Shown one piece after another: positions 17,271 to 25,303 of a stretch of 64,000 nt of DNA. Source of the DNA: Hwanghaeella sp964350445 (GTDB taxonomy: Bacteria > Pseudomonadota > Alphaproteobacteria > UBA8366 > Aestuariispiraceae); NCBI GenBank assembly GCA_964350445.1, contig CAYGKA010000008.1, positions 1-64,000 on the forward strand, given 5' to 3'. Position numbers and translations under genes: made by a program. Positions within the stretch are counted from its first letter, which is position 1, and each line of letters opens with the position of its first letter. The notes below the pieces were generated by a model. That model saw only the letters and a program-made list of their open reading frames with translations, searched no databases and was not told the DNA's origin.

Positions 17271-18107
17271 ATGCATATCGCCAAATTGGTTCCCGGAATG
17301 GAAACGTCGGACGGCGCGGGCGTCCGCCTCACCAGAATGATCGGAACGCCGCAGGTCGACATGATCGACCCGTTTCTGATGCTCGACCGGTTCGACAACG
17401 AAGATCCGGGTGCCTATATCGGTGGATTTCCCGAACATCCGCATCGCGGTTTCGAGACCGTCACCATCATGCTGGACGGTAAGATGCGGCACCGGGATTC
17501 GACCGGGGGCGAAGGCGTCATCGGACCGGGAGACGTGCAATGGATGACGGCCGGACGGGGCATCATCCATTCCGAAATGCCGGAACAGATCGAAGGCCGG
17601 ATGCGGGGCTTCCAGCTATGGGTGAACCTGCCCGCTACCGACAAGATGAACGCGCCCGGTTACCAGGACATCACCGTCGGTTCGATCCCTGTCGTAGAGG
17701 CGGAAGGCGTGCGTGTTCACATCGTCGCTGGGGTCTATGGGGAGACCCAAGGCCCGGCCAAATCGCGAACGCCGATCCGCTTGCTGCGGGTCGAGATGAC
17801 GCCCGGCGCCGTTTGGACGATTACGCCGGAGGAAAACCGCAACGCCTTCTTCTGCCTTTACGAAGGCACCGTGTCGGCGCCCGACTTGGCGGGCGGTAAA
17901 ACGGATGCGGCGGCCCCGTCGCTGGCGGTCCTGTCCGGAGAGGGAGCGACGACGCTGACGGCCGGCCCTGACGGAGCGGCCTTGTTCTTCGCCGAAGGCG
18001 CGCCGATTTCGGAGCCTGTCGCGCGTCACGGGCCGTTTGTCATGAACACCCGGGCTGAAATCATCCAGGCCTTCGAGGATTTTCATAACGGCCGTTTCGG
18101 AAACTAA
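17271..18107 (+). CDS. Pirin family protein
   Basis: 278 aa bicupin. The N-terminal cupin has the pirin metal-site motif HPHRGFETVT, followed by RHRDSTGGEGVIGPGDVQWM and the second conserved run GRGIIHSEMPE. The C-terminal cupin is less conserved. Bacterial pirins bind iron; a few have quercetinase activity or act as regulators, and the specific function here is open. The ATG at 17271 has GAGG at 17258-17261. A flavodoxin-like gene follows 72 bp downstream on the same strand, a possible redox pairing. Confidence 0.92.
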   Translation: MHIAKLVPGMETSDGAGVRLTRMIGTPQVDMIDPFLMLDRFDNEDPGAYIGGFPEHPHRGFETVTIMLDGKMRHRDSTGGEGVIGPGDVQWMTAGRGIIHSEMPEQIEGRMRGFQLWVNLPATDKMNAPGYQDITVGSIPVVEAEGVRVHIVAGVYGETQGPAKSRTPIRLLRVEMTPGAVWTITPEENRNAFFCLYEGTVSAPDLAGGKTDAAAPSLAVLSGEGATTLTAGPDGAALFFAEGAPISEPVARHGPFVMNTRAEIIQAFEDFHNGRFGN

Positions 18108-18179
18108 TCCGATGTTCTGCGACGTCGGTACCGTCACCCCGGTATTGCCGCCGCGCCGGCCTTCGTGAAAACTGTCTGA

Positions 18180-18650
18180 ATGAGTGCAGAAAAATCCTTG
18201 CTTGCCGTCATCCACGCGCCGTCCCCGAATACGGAACGGCTACGGGATGCGGTGGTGGCCGGCGCTAGCCATCCCGATGTTTCGGGCGTGGCGTTGACCT
18301 GCCTGTCCCCATTCGAGACCACACCCGATCACGTCATGGCGGCCGATGCCATCATCCTGGGGACGACCGAGAACCTTGGATATATGTCGGGCGCGCTGAA
18401 GGACTTCTTCGACCGCTGCTACTATCCGGTGCTGGAGGCGAAACAAGGCACGCCCTATTGCCTTTTCATTCGCGCCGGCCATGACGGGACAGGCACGCGC
18501 AAGGGTGTGGAAACGATCGTAACCGGGTTGCGCTGGAAAGCCGTGATGGACCCGTTGATCTGCCGCGGCGAATGGGACGACTGTTTCGTTCCACAGTGCG
18601 AGGAATTAGGCCTGACGATGGCTGCCGGTTTGGAAGCCGGCATTTTCTAG
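18180..18650 (+). CDS. Flavodoxin-like NAD(P)H-dependent oxidoreductase
   Basis: 156 aa with a flavodoxin-like fold: a short beta strand LLAVIHAPSPNTERLRDAV carrying the phosphate-binding loop, ADAIILGTTENLGYMSGALK for the second FMN contact, and YCLFIRAGHDGTGTRKG for the third. It probably binds FMN and acts as a small reductase. The partner is not identifiable. It follows the pirin gene on the same strand. Confidence 0.75.
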   Translation: MSAEKSLLAVIHAPSPNTERLRDAVVAGASHPDVSGVALTCLSPFETTPDHVMAADAIILGTTENLGYMSGALKDFFDRCYYPVLEAKQGTPYCLFIRAGHDGTGTRKGVETIVTGLRWKAVMDPLICRGEWDDCFVPQCEELGLTMAAGLEAGIF

Positions 18651-18714
18651 CCAATCGTCAGGCATTCGGCCCAGGAAAAAATCACGCAATGCATGAATTG
18701 CGAACGCGGCGGGA

Positions 18715-19167
18715 TTAAGACCCGGCTTTGTCGGCAATCGCCTTTGCGAGTAGATCGCGTTCCTTGCAGCCCGACGGGCACAGGGCATCGAGCTTGGCCA
18801 GTTGTTCCTTCGCCAAATCGATCTGGCCTTGCTGCAGATAGAGTTCGCCGAGATATTCGTTGGCGTCGATATGGTTCGGATCCAGCGTGAGCGCGCGCTC
18901 ATAGGCATCCCAGGCAAGGTCGAATTTTTCAGCGCCCTGCTGGCGGTAGCTGAATCCCAGCATGTTCCATATGTCGGGGTTGTTCCGGTCCAGCTTTATC
19001 GCATCCTTCAACTGATAAACGGCGTAGCGATAATTCTCTTTCTTGATGGCCGACATGGCGCGGCGCATGAAGTCTTCCGGTTTGTCCGGGGCATCCGCCC
19101 AACTTTGGGCCGAAACCAAGACACCAAGGGAAATGATCGACGCGGCAACAATTCGAAAAAGAGACAT
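18715..19167 (-). CDS. Secreted TPR-repeat protein
   Basis: 150 aa. A signal peptide (LFRIVAASIISLGVLVSAQSWA) precedes about three tetratricopeptide units: ENYRYAVYQLKDAIKLDRNN, then DLAWDAYERALTLDPNHID and NEYLGELYLQQGQIDLAKEQ. Two Cys near the C-terminus (LCPSGCKE) could form a disulfide. TPRs mediate protein contacts, so a periplasmic adaptor role is likely, but the partner is unknown. GGAGG precedes the ATG at 19167. It converges with the flavodoxin-like gene. Confidence 0.8.
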   Translation of the reverse strand: MSLFRIVAASIISLGVLVSAQSWADAPDKPEDFMRRAMSAIKKENYRYAVYQLKDAIKLDRNNPDIWNMLGFSYRQQGAEKFDLAWDAYERALTLDPNHIDANEYLGELYLQQGQIDLAKEQLAKLDALCPSGCKERDLLAKAIADKAGS

Positions 19168-19393
19168 TGATTCGTCCTCCGACGTGAATGTTCCCGGCCC
19201 GGTTCCCTAGGCCCGGCAGGGACCTTTGATCGATACACCCCCAATACAGGTAGCATCGTACCAAGGCCGACTGACCTCGATCAAAGTATTTTCCCGAGAA
19301 TGCCGGACAATAATCGCCTTTCCGGCTGATCCTCCGTTGGATAGGGTTTCAGCCAATCAGAGGAACGCTCACATAACGACTGGAAAACAGACG

Positions 19394-19894
19394 ATGTCGA
19401 TAAGTTTGGATAGCTTCGCTGCATCCTGCAAAAAAGCCCTGACCGAGAAGCCGGGAAAACCGGGTAGGGAGGCGGTGTGCGCCCTGGTCACGGACGCCCT
19501 GGCGGACAAGGAATTCGTCTCAACCTATATCCTATCCTCATCCGCGAAGCGGAAGATCGCCTATGAAGACCCGGATCTGGGCTTCTGCGTCTGCATCCAC
19601 ACCTATGATTCCGCCGCAAAGGGCGCCCCGCACGATCACGGTCCCACATGGGCGATCTATGGCCAGGCGGAAGGCGAAACGGAGATGACGGATTGGGAGA
19701 TGGTCACCCCGCCTTCAGGCGACAAACCCGGCAAAGTGCGGAAGACGAAGAGCTATGTCATGAAGCCGGGCGACGCCCATCTTTATGAGCCGGGCGATAT
19801 ACACGCCCCCTTGCGCGAACACCCGACACGCCTGCTGCGCATCGAAGGCACGAACACGGACAAGATCGACCGCACGCCGATTGAACCCGAATAA
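19394..19894 (+). CDS. Cupin-fold metal-dependent protein
   Basis: 166 aa. The second half forms a small cupin with the metal-ligand cluster APHDHGPTWAIYGQ and a later GDAHLYEPGDIHAPL run supplying the distal His. The N-terminal ~60 residues are helical. Proteins of this kind are annotated as predicted double-stranded beta-helix enzymes, related in layout to cysteine-dioxygenase-type proteins, but the substrate is not evident. The ATG at 19394 gives a compact protein; the frame is open upstream without a better start. A strong bidirectional terminator lies 16 bp downstream. Confidence 0.8.
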   Translation: MSISLDSFAASCKKALTEKPGKPGREAVCALVTDALADKEFVSTYILSSSAKRKIAYEDPDLGFCVCIHTYDSAAKGAPHDHGPTWAIYGQAEGETEMTDWEMVTPPSGDKPGKVRKTKSYVMKPGDAHLYEPGDIHAPLREHPTRLLRIEGTNTDKIDRTPIEPE

Positions 19895-19910
19895 GCTCAA
19901 AGCAGACATG

Positions 19911-19940
19911 AAAACGCCGCGGCCAAGACCGCGGCGTTTT
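19911..19940. terminator. Bidirectional intrinsic terminator
   Basis: A perfect 12-bp stem (AAAACGCCGCGG at 19911-19922 with CCGCGGCGTTTT at 19929-19940) and a 6-nt loop lies between two convergent genes. The A-run on one side and T-run on the other let it work for both strands. Confidence 0.93.
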
Positions 19941-19960
19941 CTTGCATTCGGCGGACGACC

Positions 19961-20716
19961 CTAGCCGCGGCCCATGAACGGCATCAAGTTCGCCATGATG
20001 GTCATCGTCTGTATCGAGGAGTCCAACGGCAGAGAGGCCATGTGAACAACAGCGTCGCCGACATGGGCGACGTCCATCCTGGGTTCCACTTTCATCGAAC
20101 CGTCCGGCTGCGGCACGCCACCGGTCATGCGCTCGGTCATCGGCGTCGCCGCGTTGCCGATATCAATCTGATTGCAGCAAATATTGTAGCGCCGGCCATC
20201 GAGTGCGGTCGTTTTCGTGATCCCCGAAACGCCATGCTTCGTCGCCGTGTAGGCGATTGAGAACGGGCGCGGCACATGGGCCGAAATAGACCCGTTGTTG
20301 ATGATCCGGCCGCCCTGCGGGGTTTGGTTCTTCATGATACGGAAGGCTTCACGCGTGCACAGGAAGACGCCGGTCAGATTGACATCGACGACCGCTTTCC
20401 ATTGATCGACGCTCAACTCGTCCATATCGATTGCGGGTGCGCCCATACCCGCGTTGTTGAAGGTGACGTCGAGCCGCCCGAAGGTCTCCACCGTCTTTTC
20501 GAAAAGCGCATGCACCGCGTCCGCGTCGGCAACGTCGGTCGGCACCACCAAAGCGCGGTCCGCGGCACCAGACATCGTTTTTGTTTCTTCCAAGACATCG
20601 ACCCGCCGACCTGCCAGCGCGACCGAATAACCGGCCTTCAACAGCGCCAGGGCAGCCGCCCGTCCGACCCCAGTCCCCGCACCGGTGACCACCGCAACCT
20701 TGCCATTTCCAGACAT
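19961..20716 (-). CDS. SDR-family oxidoreductase
   Basis: 251 aa. The cofactor site TGAGTGVG is at the N-terminus; an Arg in AGRRVDV at the end of the second strand suggests NADP preference. NNAGMGAP, INNGSISA (catalytic Ser) and YTATKHGVSG (catalytic Tyr/Lys) follow. The substrate is unknown. A strong GGGAGGG ribosome binding site lies 8 nt before the ATG. The gene sits 75 bp downstream of a zinc alcohol dehydrogenase on the same strand and ends at the bidirectional terminator, so the two dehydrogenases are probably co-transcribed. Confidence 0.88.
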   Translation of the reverse strand: MSGNGKVAVVTGAGTGVGRAAALALLKAGYSVALAGRRVDVLEETKTMSGAADRALVVPTDVADADAVHALFEKTVETFGRLDVTFNNAGMGAPAIDMDELSVDQWKAVVDVNLTGVFLCTREAFRIMKNQTPQGGRIINNGSISAHVPRPFSIAYTATKHGVSGITKTTALDGRRYNICCNQIDIGNAATPMTERMTGGVPQPDGSMKVEPRMDVAHVGDAVVHMASLPLDSSIQTMTIMANLMPFMGRG

Positions 20717-20791
20717 GCCAAAACCCTCCCTGATTTCCGCTGCGTGGTACCGCGGTTGGCCCCCGACAGGTCGGGAACGGTACCGTTCGGA

Positions 20792-21871
20792 TTAGAATTG
20801 AATGACGTTTCGCAGGACTTCGCCCCGCTTTGTCGAGGCAAGCGCCTCGTTTATATCCTCTAGGGGATACCGGTTCGTGATCAACTCGTCCAGCTTCAAC
20901 CGGCCCTGGCGATAGAGCGAAATAAGGTTGGGAATATCGACGCCGATCCGGCTCGTCCCCATTTTGGACCCCAGTATCCGCTGGTTTGCCGCGGCGATCG
21001 TCCCCGGGTCGATTTCAGCCATCACGCCGGTCGGCGGCATGCCGACCAATACGACCGCCCCCGCCCGCGCCGCCATCGGAAAAGCCTGCTGGAACGCGGG
21101 CTTCGCCCCAACCGTTACGAAGACGTAATCCGCGCCGCGCCCATCGGTCAGCGCCCGCACCTTCTCGATCGCGTCGCCACCGGCGGCCTGCACCGCATGG
21201 GTGGCGCCGAAGCGCAGCGCCGTTTCCAATTTGGAATCGCTGATGTCGAGCGCGATGATCGTCCGTGCCCCGGCGATCACCGCCCCCTGCACGGCGTTGA
21301 GCCCAACGCCGCCGGCACCGATCACCGCAACGGTAGAACCCGGCGCGACCTTGGCCGTGTTCACGACCGCACCGACCCCGGTAATGACGCCGCAAGCTAG
21401 TAGCGAGGCCGCATCAAACCCCATATCCGTCGGCATGCCCACGACCTGCGATGCATGAACGGTCACCGCTTCGGCGAACGCGCCGGTTTCCATGCCCTGC
21501 ACCACCCGCTCACCGCCCGTGGCGGTCAGCACGGGCGCGCTGTCCAACGGGACCGCCCCTTCGCACGCGACCGGTATGCCGTCCATGCAGGAAATACAGT
21601 GCCCGCAGGACCGGATCAGGGTCACGACGACCGGCTGTCCCGGCTTCACCGTCGTGACACCCGCGCCGACGGACCGGACGACGCCGGCAGCTTCGTGCCC
21701 ATACACGGCGGGAAGGTTCCCACCCCAGGAACCGTCAATGAAGAAGATGTCGCTATGGCAGATCGCACAGGCCTTGATGTCGACCGTGACCTCGCCCGGA
21801 CCTGCCGGAAGAAGATCGATATCCTCAATCACGAGGGGCTTTCCGAATTCGCGGCAAACGGCTGCCTTCAT
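20792..21871 (-). CDS. Zinc-dependent alcohol dehydrogenase (MDR family)
   Basis: 359 aa. The catalytic zinc ligands are in AICHSDIFF and YGHEAAGVV. The structural zinc site is four Cys in RSCGHCISCMDGIPVACEG (C-x2-C-x2-C-x7-C). The dinucleotide fold has VIGAGGVGLNAVQGA with an acidic residue after the second strand (IALDISDSK), pointing to NAD. The layout is class III / S-(hydroxymethyl)glutathione-dehydrogenase-like, but that activity is not proven by sequence. I chose ATG 21871 (MKAAVC); the frame continues upstream without family similarity. It is divergent from the enolase-superfamily gene. Confidence 0.88.
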   Translation of the reverse strand: MKAAVCREFGKPLVIEDIDLLPAGPGEVTVDIKACAICHSDIFFIDGSWGGNLPAVYGHEAAGVVRSVGAGVTTVKPGQPVVVTLIRSCGHCISCMDGIPVACEGAVPLDSAPVLTATGGERVVQGMETGAFAEAVTVHASQVVGMPTDMGFDAASLLACGVITGVGAVVNTAKVAPGSTVAVIGAGGVGLNAVQGAVIAGARTIIALDISDSKLETALRFGATHAVQAAGGDAIEKVRALTDGRGADYVFVTVGAKPAFQQAFPMAARAGAVVLVGMPPTGVMAEIDPGTIAAANQRILGSKMGTSRIGVDIPNLISLYRQGRLKLDELITNRYPLEDINEALASTKRGEVLRNVIQF

Positions 21872-22029
21872 GCTCAGGAACTCCACGGTTCGCACTTTCA
21901 GCGCAGGGTTGAAATTCGCGAATATCCTAGTTCCGGTGCGACTGCACGAATTTTGTTGCGGTAACAGGTGAAGTTTCATCCCATGCGGCAAATAAGACAC
22001 AAGTCCACGCCGGAATGCGGGAGAGCACC

Positions 22030-23232
22030 ATGAAGATCGCGGACGCCAAGACATTCGTCGTCGGAAATCCACCGCCCCATTTCGGCGGCCGTTATTTCCT
22101 GTTCGTCAAACTTGTCACCGACACCGGCATCGTCGGGTATGGAGAGATCTACTGCGCGACCTTCGGGCCGCATACGGTCGCCCAGATGGCGAAGGACGTT
22201 ATCGATCGCCATTTCATCGGCGCCGACCCGTTCAAGATCGAAACGCTTTGGCGGCGTACCTATGGCAGCGGCTATACCCTGCGGCCCGATGCCAGCCTGA
22301 TCGGAGTCTTGAGCGGCATCGAAACCGCGTGCTGGGACATCATCGGAAAGGCGGTCGACAAGCCGGTCTACGAATTGCTGGGCGGCAAGGTGCATGAGCG
22401 GATCCGGTCCTATACCTATATCTACCCGAAGGACGGCGATGCGGCCCATGTCTACACCGATCCGGACGCGGCGGCGCAGCGGGCGGCGGAGTATGTCGCC
22501 CAGGGGTTCACGGCGGTGAAATTCGACCCGGCCGGCCCCTATACGGTCTTCGACCCGCGTCAACCGTCGCTGGAGGCATTGGAGCGTTCGGAAACCTTCG
22601 TGAAGAAAATTCGCGAAGCAGTCGGCACAAAGGCGGACATGCTTTTCGGAACCCATGGACAGTTCACGGCCGCTGGCGCCATTCGGCTCGCCCGCCGCCT
22701 GGAGCCCTACGACCCGCTGTGGTTCGAGGAGCCCACCCCGCCGGAAATGCCGGAGGAAATGGCGCGAGTCGCCCGCCAGACCACGATCCCCATCGCGACC
22801 GGGGAACGGCTGACGACCAAATATGAATTCGCACGCGTCCTGCAACACCAGGCGGCGTCTATCCTGCAGATGGCCTTGGGCCGCGTCGGCGGGTTGTTGG
22901 AAGCGAAAAAGATCGCGGGCATGGCCGAGGCGCATTACGCCCAAATCGCCCCGCACCTTTATTGCGGGCCGATCGAAGGCGCAGCCAATGCGCAACTGGC
23001 CGCCTGCACGCCCAATTTCCTGATCCTCGAAGGCATCCAGACCTGGGGCGGCTTCCATGCCGAGATCCTAAAAAAGCCGGTGCAGTGGGAGGACGGATAC
23101 GTCATCCCCTCCACCGAACCCGGCATCGGCGTCGAATTGAACGAAGAGGTCGCGGACGCCCATCCCTACACGGACACGGCGTTGCATCTGGAAATGGGCC
23201 CCAATCCGGTCAATCCGGGCGAGGACATTTAG
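22030..23232 (+). CDS. Enolase-superfamily (mandelate racemase/muconate lactonizing type) enzyme
   Basis: 400 aa. The N-terminal capping domain includes GNPPPHFGGRYFLFVKLVTD; the barrel starts near residue 130. The second-strand motif is TAVKFDP, the later acids are LWFEEPTPPEM and IATGERLTTKYE, and a conserved run IAPHLYCGPIEGAAN lies near the end. Members abstract a proton alpha to a carboxylate, often dehydrating acid sugars; substrate cannot be called. Where many members have a D-x-N metal ligand, this protein has FGTHGQFT. ATG 22030 has GGGAG 6 nt upstream. A class II aldolase is encoded 0.9 kb downstream, which would fit acid-sugar breakdown. Confidence 0.87.
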   Translation: MKIADAKTFVVGNPPPHFGGRYFLFVKLVTDTGIVGYGEIYCATFGPHTVAQMAKDVIDRHFIGADPFKIETLWRRTYGSGYTLRPDASLIGVLSGIETACWDIIGKAVDKPVYELLGGKVHERIRSYTYIYPKDGDAAHVYTDPDAAAQRAAEYVAQGFTAVKFDPAGPYTVFDPRQPSLEALERSETFVKKIREAVGTKADMLFGTHGQFTAAGAIRLARRLEPYDPLWFEEPTPPEMPEEMARVARQTTIPIATGERLTTKYEFARVLQHQAASILQMALGRVGGLLEAKKIAGMAEAHYAQIAPHLYCGPIEGAANAQLAACTPNFLILEGIQTWGGFHAEILKKPVQWEDGYVIPSTEPGIGVELNEEVADAHPYTDTALHLEMGPNPVNPGEDI

Positions 23233-23310
23233 CGAATAAGCATGTAAAACGGCAGGGTCGGGCGCCACGGAGCCGCCCACTTCCCCAAACCCCCAACGGT
23301 GGAGACCCCC

Positions 23311-24054
23311 ATGATCCGTTTCATCGCCCCCGTCCTAATCGGGATGACAGTCTTGGCGGCGCCCGCCACGGCGCAAACCAGCCTTTTCGACAAGGCGAAG
23401 AACCTGCTTCAGTCCGGCACCGGTGGCAGCGGCGGCACGACGAGCGCGCTTCTGAGTTCGGCGGAAGTCTCTGACGGGTTGAAAGAAGCGCTGCGTGTCG
23501 GCGCCGAGCATGTGACCGCCGATCTCGGCACCACAGACGGGTTCTTCAAGGACCCGGTCGCCTTCATCCCCCTGCCCGACAGCCTGAAGAAAGCGCGCGA
23601 CCTGATGAAGCCGCTGGGGCTGTCATCCCTTGGCGATGAGGTTGAGCTGCGGATGAACCGGGGCGCGGAAGCCGCGATGCCGGCAGCCAAGGAAGTCCTG
23701 GTCAACGCGATTTCAAACATGACCCTGGACGACGCCAAGGGCATCCTTAACGGCCCGAAAGACGCGGCGACCCAATATCTGAAGCGTGTCGGTGGCACCG
23801 ATATCGAAAGCCGGCTGCGCCCGATCATCGACAGTGCATTGAAGGATGTAGGCGCAATCCAAGCGATGGATGCGATGCTGGGCAAATATAAGAACATCCC
23901 ATTCGCGCCGAATGTCACGGCATCCTTGACCGACCATGCGACGGAAGCGGCGATGGGCGGTCTGTTCCACTACATTGCTCAGGAAGAAGCGGCGATCCGG
24001 GAGAACCCGGCCAAGCGGACTACGGACCTGCTGCAAAAGGTGTTTGCGCAATAG
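23311..24054 (+). CDS. Secreted DUF4197 protein
   Basis: 247 aa. A signal peptide (FIAPVLIGMTVLAAPATAQ) precedes a helical domain that begins SDGLKEALRVGAEHVT and contains DPVAFIPLPDSLKKAR and MTLDDAKGILNGPKDAATQY, features of the DUF4197 family of periplasmic or lipoprotein-like proteins. No function is known for the family. GGAGA precedes ATG 23311. It lies between the enolase-superfamily gene and the aldolase gene, but nothing links it to their chemistry. Confidence 0.85.
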   Translation: MIRFIAPVLIGMTVLAAPATAQTSLFDKAKNLLQSGTGGSGGTTSALLSSAEVSDGLKEALRVGAEHVTADLGTTDGFFKDPVAFIPLPDSLKKARDLMKPLGLSSLGDEVELRMNRGAEAAMPAAKEVLVNAISNMTLDDAKGILNGPKDAATQYLKRVGGTDIESRLRPIIDSALKDVGAIQAMDAMLGKYKNIPFAPNVTASLTDHATEAAMGGLFHYIAQEEAAIRENPAKRTTDLLQKVFAQ

Positions 24055-24118
24055 CGCTGTTGGTCGCGGCGGAAGACCGTCCTAAACTTGCCGCAAAAGC
24101 AGATACCGGAGGGAATCC

Positions 24119-24913
24119 ATGTCCATTCAAGCCGTCGCGGACGTCAAACGTCCGGCACAATATTCCGAAGCCGAGTGGGATGCGCGGGTGCAACTCGCAT
24201 GCTGTTACCGGCTGATTGACCATTTCGGCCTGACCGATCTGGTCTACAACCACATTACGGTCCGGCTGCCGGACGACTCGCATGATTTCGGGAAGGAAAT
24301 TTTCCTGATCAACGGGTTCGGTCTGCACTATTCGGAAATCACCGCATCGAACCTGATTCGCGTCGATATGGACGGCGCAGCCCAGGACGCATCGGACTAT
24401 CCGGTGAACGGTCCCGGCTATGTGATCCATTCGGCCATTCACGGGGCACGGCATGATGTGGTCTGCATCATCCACACCCACAGCCTGGCCGGCTGCGCGG
24501 TTTCCTCAATGAAGCAGGGGCTGATCCCCTTGGACCAGCAGTCGATGATGTTCCACAACCGGATCACCTATCACGAGTTGGAAGGCATCGCGACGAACCT
24601 GGACGAACAATCGCGCCTCATCGAAGACCTCGGCGACAAGAACGTCATGATCCTTCGGAATCATGGGCTGCTGACAGTTGGGCGGTCGGTCGGCGAGGCT
24701 TTCCGACGGCTCTACTATTTGGAACGCGCCTGCAAACTTCAGGTCCAGGCGATGCAATCCGGGGCCGAACTGATGATCCCACCGGACAAGATCGCTGAGC
24801 ACACCGCCCAGCAATGGGACAAGGGCAGCGCCCAGCAGGGGACGATCAACCCGATCGAATGGCCGGCCCTGATGCGGCTGATGCAGCGCAAGGATCCGAG
24901 CTTCATGTCCTGA
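24119..24913 (+). CDS. Class II aldolase/adducin family protein
   Basis: 264 aa. The fold begins LIDHFGLTDLVYNHITVR. The zinc-binding His pair is in CIIHTHSLAGCAVS with a further His in ILRNHGLLTVG, and the substrate loop includes VNGPGYVIHSAIHG. Family members include fuculose-phosphate and ribulose-phosphate aldolases/epimerases, but many, like this one, lack the signatures that fix the substrate. GGAGG lies just upstream of the ATG. It converges with the cupin gene after 24 bp. Confidence 0.88.
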   Translation: MSIQAVADVKRPAQYSEAEWDARVQLACCYRLIDHFGLTDLVYNHITVRLPDDSHDFGKEIFLINGFGLHYSEITASNLIRVDMDGAAQDASDYPVNGPGYVIHSAIHGARHDVVCIIHTHSLAGCAVSSMKQGLIPLDQQSMMFHNRITYHELEGIATNLDEQSRLIEDLGDKNVMILRNHGLLTVGRSVGEAFRRLYYLERACKLQVQAMQSGAELMIPPDKIAEHTAQQWDKGSAQQGTINPIEWPALMRLMQRKDPSFMS

Positions 24914-24937
24914 TGTCTTGGGGAAACGGAAGGGCTG

Positions 24938-25303
24938 TTACTTGATCATGTAGGTCTTGCGCACCGTCTCGTGGACGGTGCAGACGCCCTTCCAACCTTG
25001 TGGAAAAAAGGCGGCGGTGTCCGGGGTAATCTCAATGACATCACCGTTTTCATGGACGTAGGTGCAGCGTCCGGCCAGGAAGTGACAAAATTCGTCCTTC
25101 GTCACATGGCATTCCCACTTGCCCGGTGTGCAGACCCAAACGCCGCATTCCCATTCTCCGTTCGGCCCCTTGGAAATAAGCCTGCCATAGGTGTGGGACT
25201 TACCCTGGATCATGGTTTCGATCGGCCCCCAATCAAGGAGGTCGTCGAGAGAGGACGGTGCGTGGAGATGCGGCGCGGTCGCGGTCAGCACGGACATGGT
25301 CAT
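24938..25303 (-). CDS. Small cupin protein coupled to the glycosyltransferase
   Basis: 121 aa single-domain cupin of the Cupin_3/EutQ-like type: WECGVWVCTPGKWECHVTKD, then EFCHFLAGRCTYVHENGDV and DTAAFFPQGWKGVCTV. A conserved Trp/Cys-rich run and GDV...PQGWKG motif are typical of the group. Its ATG overlaps the stop of the upstream glycosyltransferase gene as ATGA, so the two are translationally coupled and probably work together; how is unknown. No enzyme activity can be assigned. Confidence 0.82.
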   Translation of the reverse strand: MTMSVLTATAPHLHAPSSLDDLLDWGPIETMIQGKSHTYGRLISKGPNGEWECGVWVCTPGKWECHVTKDEFCHFLAGRCTYVHENGDVIEITPDTAAFFPQGWKGVCTVHETVRKTYMIK

